Assembly (NCBI GenBank): GCA_964368875.1
Contig: CAYJDG010000002.1
Span: forward strand, 80,754-144,753
Direction: 5' to 3'
DNA: 64,000 nt
Origin: CAYJDG01 sp964368875
Lineage (GTDB): Bacteria; Pseudomonadota; Alphaproteobacteria; Micavibrionales; Micavibrionaceae
Below, one piece after another: positions 17,109 through 25,285 of the stretch. Under the pieces are notes generated by a model. It was not told the origin of the DNA. It made no database searches and saw nothing but the letters and a program-made list of their open reading frames with translations. Each line of letters opens with the position of its first letter. The first letter of the stretch is position 1. Made by a program: the position numbers and the translations under genes.

Positions 17109-17426
17109 TTAGGTCGTCTTTTTAGGAGCGGCTTTTTTCTCGGCACTGGCTTTCGCCGGGGCGCCTTTGGTAGCTTTGATCCGTGCCGACAGGCGGGAGA
17201 TTTTCCGGGCTGCAGCTTTCTTCTCAATAATTCCTTTACCGATCCCTTTTTGCAGGATTGGCTGGGCAGCCTGAAGCGCAGCTTCAGCAGCCTTGGTATC
17301 GCCCGAGGCGATGGCTTCTTCTACTTTTTTAACATAGGTGCGGATACGGTTTTTTCCGGCACTGTTAATCTTGGCCTGCTTGGCGTTCTGGTGAGCGCGT
17401 TTTTTTGCAGAGGCGTGGTTGGCCAT
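17109..17426 (-). CDS. rpsT: 30S ribosomal protein S20
   Basis: S20 binds 16S rRNA early in small-subunit assembly. The start MANHASAKKRAHQNAKQAK and the three-helix Lys/Arg/Ala-rich pattern are typical. At 105 residues it is longer than the usual 85-90; the excess is a Lys/Ala/Pro tail after residue 85 (GAPAKASAEKKAAPKKTT). It is a single gene upstream of dnaA on the same strand, an arrangement seen in several alphaproteobacteria. Confidence 0.96.
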   Translation of the reverse strand: MANHASAKKRAHQNAKQAKINSAGKNRIRTYVKKVEEAIASGDTKAAEAALQAAQPILQKGIGKGIIEKKAAARKISRLSARIKATKGAPAKASAEKKAAPKKTT

Positions 17427-17526
17427 GTGTCAAACTCTTTTCACAAACGTGTATATCGTAATGGATGTTAGAGGGTGGTTTTAGTCGTCTTTGACCCCGG
17501 CTGTCAAGCTTGTGATCCACAGGTTT

Positions 17527-17946
17527 TTAAAAATTTTTTTCTGGACTTTGACCCTGTTTTGGAGAAAGCGAGAAGCGCACCACCACCCCGCCCGGCACCC
17601 CACCCGGAAGTTTCTCCCATTTCACAATAAGTTGCTCCTCGTTCCTCAGGAATCGCTGTGGCCCAGCCTCTACCCACCCCAGCTCCGGCAGGGCTTTTTG
17701 ATAAAATTCCCGGACCATTTTTTCGCTTAAATCCCCTGCCAAAACACTGCTTTCGATCACCCGGCCTTCGGCTTTATCGAAGATCATGGACTGGTCTTCC
17801 AGCTCAACCATCGAAGGCATGAGCGGGACATCAGGGAGGTAGCGCAGATAGGTTTGTGACGACGCGCTAGCTGTGGCCGAGACACAGGCGAGCAACATGA
17901 GCACCACAAAAAAACGGACGCTGCGAAGAGTGAGTCTGATCTGCAT
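17527..17946 (-). CDS. Secreted protein of unknown function, downstream of mutM
   Basis: A 139-residue protein with a clear Sec signal peptide (MQIRLTLRSVRFFVVLMLL, cut after ATASA). The mature part begins SSQTYLRYLPDVPLMPSM, followed by a small alpha/beta domain with GVVVRFSLSP near the end. The segment LRYLPDVPLMPSMVELEDQ resembles uncharacterised periplasmic proteins of alphaproteobacteria, but I cannot name a function. ATG 17946 lies 10 bases after the mutM stop, so it is co-transcribed with mutM. Confidence 0.8.
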   Translation of the reverse strand: MQIRLTLRSVRFFVVLMLLACVSATASASSQTYLRYLPDVPLMPSMVELEDQSMIFDKAEGRVIESSVLAGDLSEKMVREFYQKALPELGWVEAGPQRFLRNEEQLIVKWEKLPGGVPGGVVVRFSLSPKQGQSPEKNF

Positions 17947-17956
17947 GGAGGCCACC

Positions 17957-18802
17957 TTACGACTGTTTGCGCGGACAGTAAAACGTCGAGCGCCCACCCT
18001 GCACAATTTTTTTGATCCCGCCGGTCTTTGTGATGTCACAGGTGCAGCCGGGGCATTTTTCACCCGCACGGTCATAAACCGCAAACCGATTTTGAAAGAA
18101 GCCTATATCGCCGCTTGCCTGACGATAGTCCTTCAAAGAGCTGCCGCCTGCCCGGATTGAGGCTTTGAGGACCTTTTTGATCATCGCGCAGAGCAGGTTC
18201 GCCCTCTCCCCCCGCACCAGACGCGCCTCTTTCAGGGGTGAAATTCCGGCATGAAAAAGAGCTTCGCTGGCATAGATATTACCGACGCCAACAACGTTTT
18301 CCTGATTCATCAACGCGATTTTGACCGCTGTTTTTCGGCCCCGCAAAATGCCTGAGAGCACCTCTCCCGTGAACGCCCGCTCCAGCGGTTCAGGGCCGAG
18401 ATGGCGAAACGCTTTGGCCGCAGCCAGTTCAGCAGTGGGCAAAAGATCGATCACACCAAAGCGGCGCGGGTCGGAAAAGACGACCCCGGTGCCATCATCA
18501 AGCAAAAACCACAGATGATCATGTTTCTGGGCGACATGTTTTTTGACGTCTTTGATCAGGCGCATATTACCCGTCATGCCGAGATGGATGATCAGCGACA
18601 GGCCTGTGTCCAGATGGATGAGAATGTATTTCGCCCGGCGGTCAACCGCTATGATCTTCGCCCCCTTGAGCGCGGCGGTCAGACCGATAGGCACGACGGT
18701 GCGGATTTTGAGGGTATAGACCGCGGACGCGGTGACCGTGCGGCCCGTGAGTGGCCCACGCAAGCCCCGCACCACGGTCTCGACTTCGGGCAGTTCAGGC
18801 AT
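17957..18802 (-). CDS. mutM: Formamidopyrimidine-DNA glycosylase (Fpg/MutM)
   Basis: Removes oxidised purines such as 8-oxoguanine and cuts the abasic site. 281 residues: the catalytic N-terminal MPELPEVETVVRGL (Pro1, Glu2 after Met removal), Lys in the beta-sheet domain, the helix-two-turn-helix with NIYASEALFHAGISP, and a C-terminal zinc finger. The finger begins CPGC but ends FYCPRKQS, so the usual fourth Cys is replaced by Lys; the only spare Cys is in CTC just after the first pair. This could weaken zinc binding. The signal-peptide protein at 17527 follows 10 bases downstream. Confidence 0.95.
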   Translation of the reverse strand: MPELPEVETVVRGLRGPLTGRTVTASAVYTLKIRTVVPIGLTAALKGAKIIAVDRRAKYILIHLDTGLSLIIHLGMTGNMRLIKDVKKHVAQKHDHLWFLLDDGTGVVFSDPRRFGVIDLLPTAELAAAKAFRHLGPEPLERAFTGEVLSGILRGRKTAVKIALMNQENVVGVGNIYASEALFHAGISPLKEARLVRGERANLLCAMIKKVLKASIRAGGSSLKDYRQASGDIGFFQNRFAVYDRAGEKCPGCTCDITKTGGIKKIVQGGRSTFYCPRKQS

Positions 18803-18831
18803 AGGTTTTCTCCCGGCCCATAGACGGCGTG

Positions 18832-19509
18832 TTATTGAATTTTGACCCAGGTCAGCGGCTTGGTGCCGTCTGCAGGAAACAGGCCGGAAACCACATCGTT
18901 CTGGAGGGCAAGCTCGCTCGGCGGCACCTGCCAGACCATAACTTTTGGATTGATCCCAACCTTGGCATTCAGGTTTTTCATTTTGATGGCCAAGTATTCC
19001 ACCACTTCAACAGTGGGTGCGGGCGGTTTGCCCAGATCAGGGCGCTGGCCCAAAATCAACACGTTGCCCGCGATGCGGTAATTGCCGCGCACATACTGGC
19101 GTAGATATTTCGTATCGGGCGGCTGAATGATCCATTCGAACAGGCCTGCCTTGGTAAAGCGCACTGTCATCGAGAGCTCGCCCTTTGGGGTCACCCAGAC
19201 GCCTTCGAGCGCAGCTTTGGTGAGCTCCGGCGCGCCCGCATCGGGGGTCAGGCGCACGGGGAGAAATTTTTCTTCAAACGGGACGTTGGTCTTGGGCTTC
19301 TCGACCATTTTGAGCGCAAGCCCCGCCAGTACGGCGGCCAGCAAACTCATGACCAAGATCATCACCAGCGGTGTCGGCAATTTCCCGACTGTGCCATCGA
19401 AGATCGTGGCCAAGGTTTTACGGATCAGCACGAACGGATTATCGGCATCAACCGTGGCGGGTTTGGTCTTCTTGACAGGCGGTGCAGGCTTAGCAGGGGT
19501 CTTGGTCAT
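18832..19509 (-). CDS. Unknown membrane-anchored protein
   Basis: 225 residues. The first 45 are Pro/Lys/Thr-rich and cytosolic, followed by one membrane helix near 47-67 (LVMILVMSLLAAVLAGLAL). The rest is a periplasmic beta-rich domain with EGVWVTPKGELSMTVRF and YRQYVRGNYRIAGNVLIL-type strands, like lipocalin-style or META-type folds, but I cannot assign a family. It lies 29 bases upstream of mutM on the same strand and may share its transcript. Confidence 0.78.
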   Translation of the reverse strand: MTKTPAKPAPPVKKTKPATVDADNPFVLIRKTLATIFDGTVGKLPTPLVMILVMSLLAAVLAGLALKMVEKPKTNVPFEEKFLPVRLTPDAGAPELTKAALEGVWVTPKGELSMTVRFTKAGLFEWIIQPPDTKYLRQYVRGNYRIAGNVLILGQRPDLGKPPAPTVEVVEYLAIKMKNLNAKVGINPKVMVWQVPPSELALQNDVVSGLFPADGTKPLTWVKIQ

Positions 19510-19570
19510 GCAGATAGCATAGGAGGTTTATGCCTTGCAGAAAAGGGCATGGAGCGGAAAACCCTCATAA

Positions 19571-19600
19571 AAAAAGGGCAGCCGTAGCTGCCCTTTTCTG
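19571..19600 (-). terminator. Rho-independent terminator of groES-groEL
   Basis: AAAAGGGCAGC and GCTGCCCTTTT form an 11-bp stem around CGTA. On the minus strand it is followed by a run of T, 23 bases after the groEL stop. Confidence 0.9.
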
Positions 19601-19622
19601 AATTGGATAGAAAGCGGGACGA

Positions 19623-21269
19623 TTAGAAGTCCATATCGCCCATGCCGCCCATACCGCCGCCATGGCCGCCAGCAGACGCTTTTTCGTCTTTCGGCAGTTC
19701 ACAGATCATCGCTTCGGTGGTGATCATCAGAGCGGCAACGGACGCTGCGTTCTGGAGAGCCACACGAACGACTTTCACTGGGTCGACGATACCGGCCTTG
19801 ACGAGATCGGTGTAGGTGTCGTTCTGGGCGTCGTACCCGAAGTTCGGGTCTTTCTGCTCAAGAAGTTTACCAACGATGATCGAGCCTTCTTTACCGGCGT
19901 TTTCAACGATCTGGCGGATTGGCGCCTGAATCGCGCGGCGGATGATGTCGATACCCGCCTGCTGTTCGGCGTTGTCGCCTTTGAGGTTTTCGAGAACCTT
20001 GGTTGCGTAGAGAAGAGCGGTACCGCCGCCTGGGACGATGCCTTCTTCTTTGGCAGCCTTGGTCGCGTGGTAGGCGTCATCGACGCGGTCTTTGCGCTCT
20101 TTGACTTCGACTTCGGTCGCACCACCAACACGGATAACGGCAACGCCGCCAGCGAGTTTCGCCAGACGTTCCTGCAGTTTTTCCTTGTCGTAGTCAGACG
20201 AGGTTTCTTCGATCTGGGCTTTGATCTGACCGATGCGGGCCTGAATGCCGTCTTTGGAACCAGCACCGTCGACGATGGTCGTATCATCTTTGGTGATACG
20301 GACTTTCTTCGCGGTACCGAGCATTTCCAGCGTGACGTTTTCAAGCTTGATGCCGAGGTCTTCGGAGATGACAGTGCCTTTGGTGAGGATCGCCATGTCT
20401 TCGAGCATCGCTTTGCGGCGATCACCGAAGCCTGGAGCCTTGACAGCGGCAACTTTCAGACCACCACGGAGCTTGTTGACAACGAGGGTTGCCAGAGCTT
20501 CGCCTTCGACGTCTTCGGCAATGATGACCAGCGGACGGCTCGACTGAACAACTGCTTCCAGAACCGGCAGGATTGCCTGCAGGTTGGAGAGTTTTTTCTC
20601 GCAGAGGAGAATGTACGGGCTGTCGAGTTCGACGACCATTTTCTCAGGGTTGGTCACGAAGTATGGCGACAGGTAGCCGCGATCAAACTGCATGCCTTCA
20701 ACGACTTCAAGTTCGGTCTCAAGCGACTTCGCTTCTTCAACGGTGACAACGCCTTCTTTGCCGACTTTGTCCATTGCTTCAGCAAGTTTCTTGGCCACGT
20801 CTGCATCGCCATTCGAAGAAATGAACGCAACTTGTTCGATTTCCTGATTGGTATTAACAGGTTTTGCACGGGCTTTGAGGTCTTCGACGCACGCTGCGAC
20901 GGCTTTTTCGATGCCGCGCTTGATGTCCATCGGGTTCATGCCAGCAGCGACGTTCTTGATGCCTTCGGTAACGATGGCTTGGGCGAGAACGGTTGCTGTG
21001 GTCGTGCCGTCGCCGGCTTGGTCGTTGGCTTTAGAAGCCACTTCGCGAACGAGCTGGGCGCCCATGTTCTCGAATTTGTCGGCCAGTTCGATTTCCTTGG
21101 CAACCGACACACCGTCTTTGGTGGAGCGTGGTGAGCCGAATGAACGGTCGATGATGACGTTACGGCCTTTTGGACCGAGAGTGACTTTAACTGCGTCAGC
21201 GATGATGTTGACACCGCGCTGCATTTTGCGGCGGGCGTCTGCGCTGAACTTGATTTCCTTAGCGGCCAT
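19623..21269 (-). CDS. groL: Chaperonin GroEL (Hsp60)
   Basis: Forms the 14-subunit folding chamber that works with GroES. 548 residues, standard length. Visible: MAAKEIKFSADARRKMQRGV start, GPKGRNVII, the ATP site GDGTTTATVLAQ near residues 86-97, GGVAVIRVGGATE in the equatorial domain, and the flexible Gly/Met tail GGMGGMGDMDF. It follows groES by 36 bases and shares the CIRCE-controlled promoter. The site AAGGAGA lies just before the ATG. Confidence 0.99.
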   Translation of the reverse strand: MAAKEIKFSADARRKMQRGVNIIADAVKVTLGPKGRNVIIDRSFGSPRSTKDGVSVAKEIELADKFENMGAQLVREVASKANDQAGDGTTTATVLAQAIVTEGIKNVAAGMNPMDIKRGIEKAVAACVEDLKARAKPVNTNQEIEQVAFISSNGDADVAKKLAEAMDKVGKEGVVTVEEAKSLETELEVVEGMQFDRGYLSPYFVTNPEKMVVELDSPYILLCEKKLSNLQAILPVLEAVVQSSRPLVIIAEDVEGEALATLVVNKLRGGLKVAAVKAPGFGDRRKAMLEDMAILTKGTVISEDLGIKLENVTLEMLGTAKKVRITKDDTTIVDGAGSKDGIQARIGQIKAQIEETSSDYDKEKLQERLAKLAGGVAVIRVGGATEVEVKERKDRVDDAYHATKAAKEEGIVPGGGTALLYATKVLENLKGDNAEQQAGIDIIRRAIQAPIRQIVENAGKEGSIIVGKLLEQKDPNFGYDAQNDTYTDLVKAGIVDPVKVVRVALQNAASVAALMITTEAMICELPKDEKASAGGHGGGMGGMGDMDF

Positions 21270-21305
21270 TTGGGTATCTCCTTAAATGGTTGTTGAATAA
21301 AATTA

Positions 21306-21596
21306 TTAAGCGGCGATAACGCCCATGATGTCGGACTCTTTCATGACCAGCAGCTCTTCGCCATCGATCGTGACTTCGGTACCGGACCATTTCGAGAAGA
21401 GAACGCGGTCACCGGCTTTGACATCAAGAGGAATGACTTTGCCGCTTTCGTCGCGCACGCCAGTGCCAACGGCAACGACTTCGCCTTCGGCTGGTTTTTC
21501 TTTGGCCGTATCAGGGATGATGATCCCCCCGGCGGTTTTTTCAGCTTGTTCCAGACGACGCATCAGAACGCGGTCATGCAAAGGGCGGAATTTCAT
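21306..21596 (-). CDS. groS: Co-chaperonin GroES (Hsp10)
   Basis: The lid of the GroEL chamber. 96 residues from ATG 21596 (MKFRPLHDRVLMRRL), with the mobile loop AEKTAGGIIIPDTAKEKP that binds GroEL and the C-terminal LVMKESDIMGVI. The open frame extends further upstream but that part covers the CIRCE operator and is not coding. First gene of the heat-shock operon; GGAGATAC precedes the ATG. Confidence 0.98.
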   Translation of the reverse strand: MKFRPLHDRVLMRRLEQAEKTAGGIIIPDTAKEKPAEGEVVAVGTGVRDESGKVIPLDVKAGDRVLFSKWSGTEVTIDGEELLVMKESDIMGVIAA

Positions 21597-21643
21597 AGTG
21601 TATCTCCATCTAAATCGTTGGTTTCTATCAAAATCAGGGGGTG

Positions 21644-21670
21644 CTAGCACTCCACCGACTTGAGTGCCAA
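21644..21670 (-). promoter_or_regulatory. CIRCE operator (HrcA-binding site) of groES-groEL
   Basis: CTAGCACTC, 9 spacer bases, GAGTGCCAA: this matches the CIRCE consensus TTAGCACTC-N9-GAGTGCTAA with one change in each half. It lies 48 bases before the groES start. HrcA represses heat-shock genes through this site in many alphaproteobacteria; hrcA is not in the window. Confidence 0.93.
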
Positions 21671-21732
21671 CTAGATAAGCGCTCCGCTCTCAAAAAGCAA
21701 CATTTGCATATTTGTCATATTTACAGTGTTAA

Positions 21733-21761
21733 ATGACAATTAAGGGTATTTTTTATATACT
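21733..21761 (+). promoter_or_regulatory. Predicted sigma-70 promoter of usg, giving a leaderless mRNA
   Basis: ATGACA (21733-21738), 17-base spacer, TATACT (21756-21761). The expected start of transcription, 7 bases on, is the A of the ATG at 21768, and no ribosome site precedes it. Confidence 0.55.
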
Positions 21762-21767
21762 GAAGCT

Positions 21768-22031
21768 ATGGCGAACCTCGGCATCCAGCTGAAAGATTAC
21801 CGCTTAACGACCGCGCAGATTCTTTATCACCTGCCCGATCACCCTGCCCTTTTGCAAACATATCTGTGGCAGGAATACGACATCGCCCCCGTATTTCCCG
21901 AGCTTAAAAAATTTCTGGAATTCTGGCAGCGGCGCATCGATGGCAAGCTGCATTCGGTCTACGTCGCGAGCAAAGAGATCATCACGCCCGGCGATACGCG
22001 CTTTTACGACGCGGAAATTACCCTGCAATAA
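21768..22031 (+). CDS. Usg family protein
   Basis: A small (87 residues) conserved alphaproteobacterial protein of the Usg family, once linked by position to tryptophan genes; biochemical role unknown. The conserved blocks are present: LTTAQILYHLPDHPALLQTY near 14-33, WQEYDIAPVFPEL at 34-46, FWQRRIDGKLHSVYVA at 52-67. It stands alone, divergent from groES and convergent with the methyltransferase gene, whose stop starts at the next base. Transcription probably starts at the ATG itself. Confidence 0.9.
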   Translation: MANLGIQLKDYRLTTAQILYHLPDHPALLQTYLWQEYDIAPVFPELKKFLEFWQRRIDGKLHSVYVASKEIITPGDTRFYDAEITLQ

Positions 22032-22874
22032 TCAGATTTTTTTGAAGACGTATTCAGCGCAGCCGCAGCCGAACAGACCTGCGGCCTTTGGCGCATCCGT
22101 ATTCAAGGACCGTTGCAAAGTGAACCCGAAGGGTTTGACGAGAGCGGTCATTTCTTCGGCGGTTGCCGATTCATAGGGGTAGCCGCCGAGCCAGTCGCGC
22201 ACATCGGTCATCCAGTTCATGCCGCGTTTCTGGTGGTAGTCGCGCACGTAACTGACCGGGTTTTTGCCGCTGAGCGCGTAGGCTGCCAGATAGGCCCCGG
22301 CATAGATGTAATCCATGACGACACGCACAGGTCTAGGCGCCTGCGTGTAAAACTTTTTCTCAACACGCCAGAAACCACAGAGCGGTGATTTTTTATAGAT
22401 CGCAAGCACCAGCAGTCCGCCCGGCGCAACACGGGCCGCGGCCCCTGCAATCGCTTGTTGCATATGGCCGGTATGATGGAGAACACCCCAGCTGTAAACG
22501 ATACCGAAGTTGCGTTGCAGGGGTGCGGGCAGTTCGCTGGAGAGAATGCTGTGCTGAAGGACCGTGGCCTGCGCCTGCGGGAGAAATTTCGCAAGGACGG
22601 CGCGGGTGGTTGCGACCGAGCGCGGGTTGACGTCGATGGCCGTGACTTCTGCCGCGCCGCGTTTCAACGCTGCAAGCGCATGCAGGCCTGAGCCGCAGCC
22701 GATATCGAGAAAAGACTGGCCGCGCAGATCATCTTCAGAGAGCAACTGGAGCAACCCAGTTTCGGCCTCGGCGATGCGCTGGTCGTTGACCTGCTTCGAG
22801 AACTCGGCCCAGTTCGCACCGAAATCGAACTGGATTTCAGGTTCGGCGACTTGTTTTAAAGCGGCTTGAGTCAT
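22032..22874 (-). CDS. Class I SAM-dependent methyltransferase
   Basis: A cytosolic Rossmann-fold methyltransferase, 280 residues. Motif I LDIGCGSG is at 56-63, the acidic loop AIDVNP near 81, and GVLHHTG lies in motif IV, the pattern of UbiE/UbiG-type small-molecule methyltransferases. Residues 185-260 form an extra helical part with a long Tyr-rich segment. The start is 1 base after the ferredoxin stop, making it the last gene of a five-gene operon (26311-22032). The substrate is unknown; the sugar-transfer and electron-transfer genes upstream suggest a secondary metabolite or lipid. Confidence 0.9.
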   Translation of the reverse strand: MTQAALKQVAEPEIQFDFGANWAEFSKQVNDQRIAEAETGLLQLLSEDDLRGQSFLDIGCGSGLHALAALKRGAAEVTAIDVNPRSVATTRAVLAKFLPQAQATVLQHSILSSELPAPLQRNFGIVYSWGVLHHTGHMQQAIAGAAARVAPGGLLVLAIYKKSPLCGFWRVEKKFYTQAPRPVRVVMDYIYAGAYLAAYALSGKNPVSYVRDYHQKRGMNWMTDVRDWLGGYPYESATAEEMTALVKPFGFTLQRSLNTDAPKAAGLFGCGCAEYVFKKI

Positions 22875-22875
22875 A

Positions 22876-23199
22876 TCAGTCTTTCTCCGAACCGGGCGCC
22901 ATGGTCACGGCGAGGCCGTCGAGCGCATCCGACATCAAAATCTGGCAAGAGAGACGCGAGTTTTCCTGCAGGCCGACACCCTGATCGTCGAGCAGGTCAC
23001 GTTCATCATCCGAGGGCGGTTCAAGTTTTTCTTCCCAGGCCGGATCGACATAGACATGACAGGTCGCGCAGCAGCACGCCCCGCCGCAATCGGCCTTGAT
23101 CGGCAGGCCGTGATCGCGAATGACTTCCATCACGCGCCAGCCGTCGAGCGCTTCAAGTTCATGCTCAGTACCTTTAAAATCGGTGACTTTGAGCTTCAT
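22876..23199 (-). CDS. 2Fe-2S ferredoxin, adrenodoxin type
   Basis: A small electron carrier of 107 residues. The cluster ligands are Cys38, Cys44, Cys47 (C-x5-C-x2-C in CGGACCCATC) and Cys85 (RLSCQI), the pattern of adrenodoxin-like and FdxB-type ferredoxins. Start ATG 23199 overlaps the stop of the upstream membrane protein in ATGA form. A ferredoxin-NADP reductase is encoded in the same operon, so the two may work as a pair for an unknown terminal enzyme. Confidence 0.95.
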   Translation of the reverse strand: MKLKVTDFKGTEHELEALDGWRVMEVIRDHGLPIKADCGGACCCATCHVYVDPAWEEKLEPPSDDERDLLDDQGVGLQENSRLSCQILMSDALDGLAVTMAPGSEKD

Positions 23200-24050
23200 G
23201 ATTTCACGTTCGCCAAAGCTGCCGGATGGCGCGGCACCACATCGCGCAGGGCGTAGGCCATGCCGGTCGTGACGATCAGTGCGGTGACCATGTCCGCCCC
23301 GACGCTGATCAGGAGCATGATAAAGCGAATGACCGCCGGAGCCGCATCAAGTGTGTCGCCATAAGGCCGGACCAGCGCATAGCTAAATAATGAGGCCATC
23401 ACATTAATCGGAACCATGCAGATCAGAAACACGCAGAACATTTTCAACGATGGCAGGAAGCCGATGACGCGCGTCAAATAGTCCTTCATCGGCATTAGCA
23501 CAGCATAGGGGATATACACCCAGAGCAGCGGGAAGATCATGACCAGACTGCCGATCATGATCAGCGCCGGGAAAAAGAAAATCGGATTATCGTCACGTTC
23601 AACCGTGCCAGCGGCCTGTTGGGCGGCCAGATCCTGCAAAGAGCCATCCAGCAAAGAGGCACCCCAGCCCATGACGTTGACGATCAGTGCAATCAGCGTA
23701 TAGACGAGCGTCGCGCTGATGATGCCCCGGGCGCGGAGGATCAGCTTGCTGATCGCAAGCTCGTCCCCGGCTTTGGGCAGCGGCATCGGCCAGCGTTCTT
23801 CCATCATCAGCGTGCGCAAAAACTGACCAAGCACCCAGCCCTGCACCAAAGCGCCCGGCAGCATGATCAGGCCGCGGCGCAGGATTTCATCCTCATAGCC
23901 AAAGGCATAGACGCAGAGCGTCAGGATAAATTTGATGATCAGGGGAATAAAGGCGAGGCGCATAAGATAAGCGCGTTCCTGCCAGACCCGGTGATACCCG
24001 TAGCCAGCGGAGTCAATCATATCGAAGGTAAATTTCGGTGCAGACGCCAT
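23196..24050 (-). CDS. Multi-pass membrane protein, function unknown
   Basis: 284 residues with about five to six hydrophobic helices: roughly 29-48, 55-78, 105-130, 155-180, 200-225 and 240-262. The soluble ends are short. The pattern is reminiscent of Yip1-type domains, but I see no diagnostic motif. ATG 24050 (MASAPKFTFDMID) is chosen; the frame is open further upstream but that would run into the glycosyltransferase gene, which ends at 24076. It overlaps the ferredoxin start by 4 bases, so the genes are translationally coupled. Confidence 0.82.
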   Translation of the reverse strand: MASAPKFTFDMIDSAGYGYHRVWQERAYLMRLAFIPLIIKFILTLCVYAFGYEDEILRRGLIMLPGALVQGWVLGQFLRTLMMEERWPMPLPKAGDELAISKLILRARGIISATLVYTLIALIVNVMGWGASLLDGSLQDLAAQQAAGTVERDDNPIFFFPALIMIGSLVMIFPLLWVYIPYAVLMPMKDYLTRVIGFLPSLKMFCVFLICMVPINVMASLFSYALVRPYGDTLDAAPAVIRFIMLLISVGADMVTALIVTTGMAYALRDVVPRHPAALANVKS

Positions 24051-24075
24051 TCTGTCTTCTATAGAGGTAAAGCGC

Positions 24076-25284
24076 CTATTTTTCAACCAGCGCCAGCAGG
24101 GCCGCGACATAGCCAGCCATCTGCTTTTCAGGCGTAAAATCAGCATACCGGGCGGCAAAGCCCTGAACGGCAGTGCGATAGGAAGGATCGGTCAGGAGCG
24201 TCGTGATCTGGCCCCTGATCTGATCTGGTGTCATTTTCGCAGTGGCGAACAGGCCGAAGGTTTGTTCCTGCATGCGATTTGCAAAAATCATCTGTTCGAT
24301 ATGGCTGGGGATCAGAAGTTGCGGCACGCCTGCAAGCAGGAACTGCACCACCGTGCTGCCACCGCCATGCGATATGAACAGATCAGCATCCCCGGTCAGA
24401 AGATCGGTGCGCACCGGTGCGGTGACGATACGCAGATACGTTGACTGGCAGCGGTCGATCACATCTTGAGGCAAGCCGGGCGCAATCAGGATGGTGTCCT
24501 CTTTTAACTGGCGTAACGCATCGAAGGCAGCCGCGAAGGTTTTGCGGCGCGGGTAGAGATAGGCGAAAATCCGTTTGCCCGGGCGATCTTTCTGCCACGT
24601 CAGCTCGAGGCCGCGATCATTGATATAAAAGGGACCGATGTAATTCCCGCTGGTGCGGTTTTTATAATGATCCATTTCTTTGAACGTCGTCAGGAACTGC
24701 GCGTCGGTGCGGATCGCGTCCTGAAACGCGGCAAAGCGTGCACGACCGAGCAAAGTCTGCGCCTGATTGATGATCGCCAGAGTCTGTTGTTCGCGTTCAA
24801 GCAATATTGCAGGATCGTGTTGTTCCCAATAACGAAACGGCGGCATCGGCGTTTCGAGCGGCGGCACACCATAACCAAGGCCGGAAATGACCTTTATGAA
24901 AGGCCGGCCCTGCGCCGCGATCAGCGCCGTCGGAGCCGCATCAGCAACCAAAATATCCGGTTGCACGAGATCAAAGAGGCCATGCCACGCACGCAGCAGC
25001 GACGCCAATTCGTCGGCGCGGTCGTAGCCACACAGCGCAACATCATCAGCATAGGTCAAGACCGGGCGCGGCGGACCTTCGGGACGTGGCTTAGGGTGGA
25101 TGCGGCCATAAGGCGCGGCGAGCAGCGTAATGTTTTGATTTTTGAGAAAGGGCGCGGCCTTCAATGTGTCTTGCAGGGCGACGTAAACTTCGACGCCTTT
25201 GGCGGCCAGCTCTTCACCGATCCGGATGAGGAGGCCTGCATGGCCGAAATTATCTCCCAGTTCCCAGACAAGGAGCGCGCGCAT
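24076..25284 (-). CDS. GT1-type glycosyltransferase (UGT/MGT superfamily)
   Basis: Transfers a sugar from a nucleotide donor to a lipid or small molecule. 402 residues of the GT-B fold: N-terminal acceptor domain with ELGDNFGHAGLLIRIGEELA near 8-27, and C-terminal donor domain with DADLFISHGGGSTVVQFLLAGVP-like motif (HGGGST at about 317), the signature of MurG/UGT relatives. ATG 25284 follows the reductase stop by 1 base. The substrate is not predictable; the start matches both the operon spacing and the domain boundary. Confidence 0.88.
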   Translation of the reverse strand: MRALLVWELGDNFGHAGLLIRIGEELAAKGVEVYVALQDTLKAAPFLKNQNITLLAAPYGRIHPKPRPEGPPRPVLTYADDVALCGYDRADELASLLRAWHGLFDLVQPDILVADAAPTALIAAQGRPFIKVISGLGYGVPPLETPMPPFRYWEQHDPAILLEREQQTLAIINQAQTLLGRARFAAFQDAIRTDAQFLTTFKEMDHYKNRTSGNYIGPFYINDRGLELTWQKDRPGKRIFAYLYPRRKTFAAAFDALRQLKEDTILIAPGLPQDVIDRCQSTYLRIVTAPVRTDLLTGDADLFISHGGGSTVVQFLLAGVPQLLIPSHIEQMIFANRMQEQTFGLFATAKMTPDQIRGQITTLLTDPSYRTAVQGFAARYADFTPEKQMAGYVAALLALVEK

Positions 25285-25285
25285 T

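Noticed and set aside
19662..21134. 490-codon plus-strand open frame antisense to groEL
   Set aside because: Caused by third-position G/C bias on the coding strand; groEL is beyond doubt.
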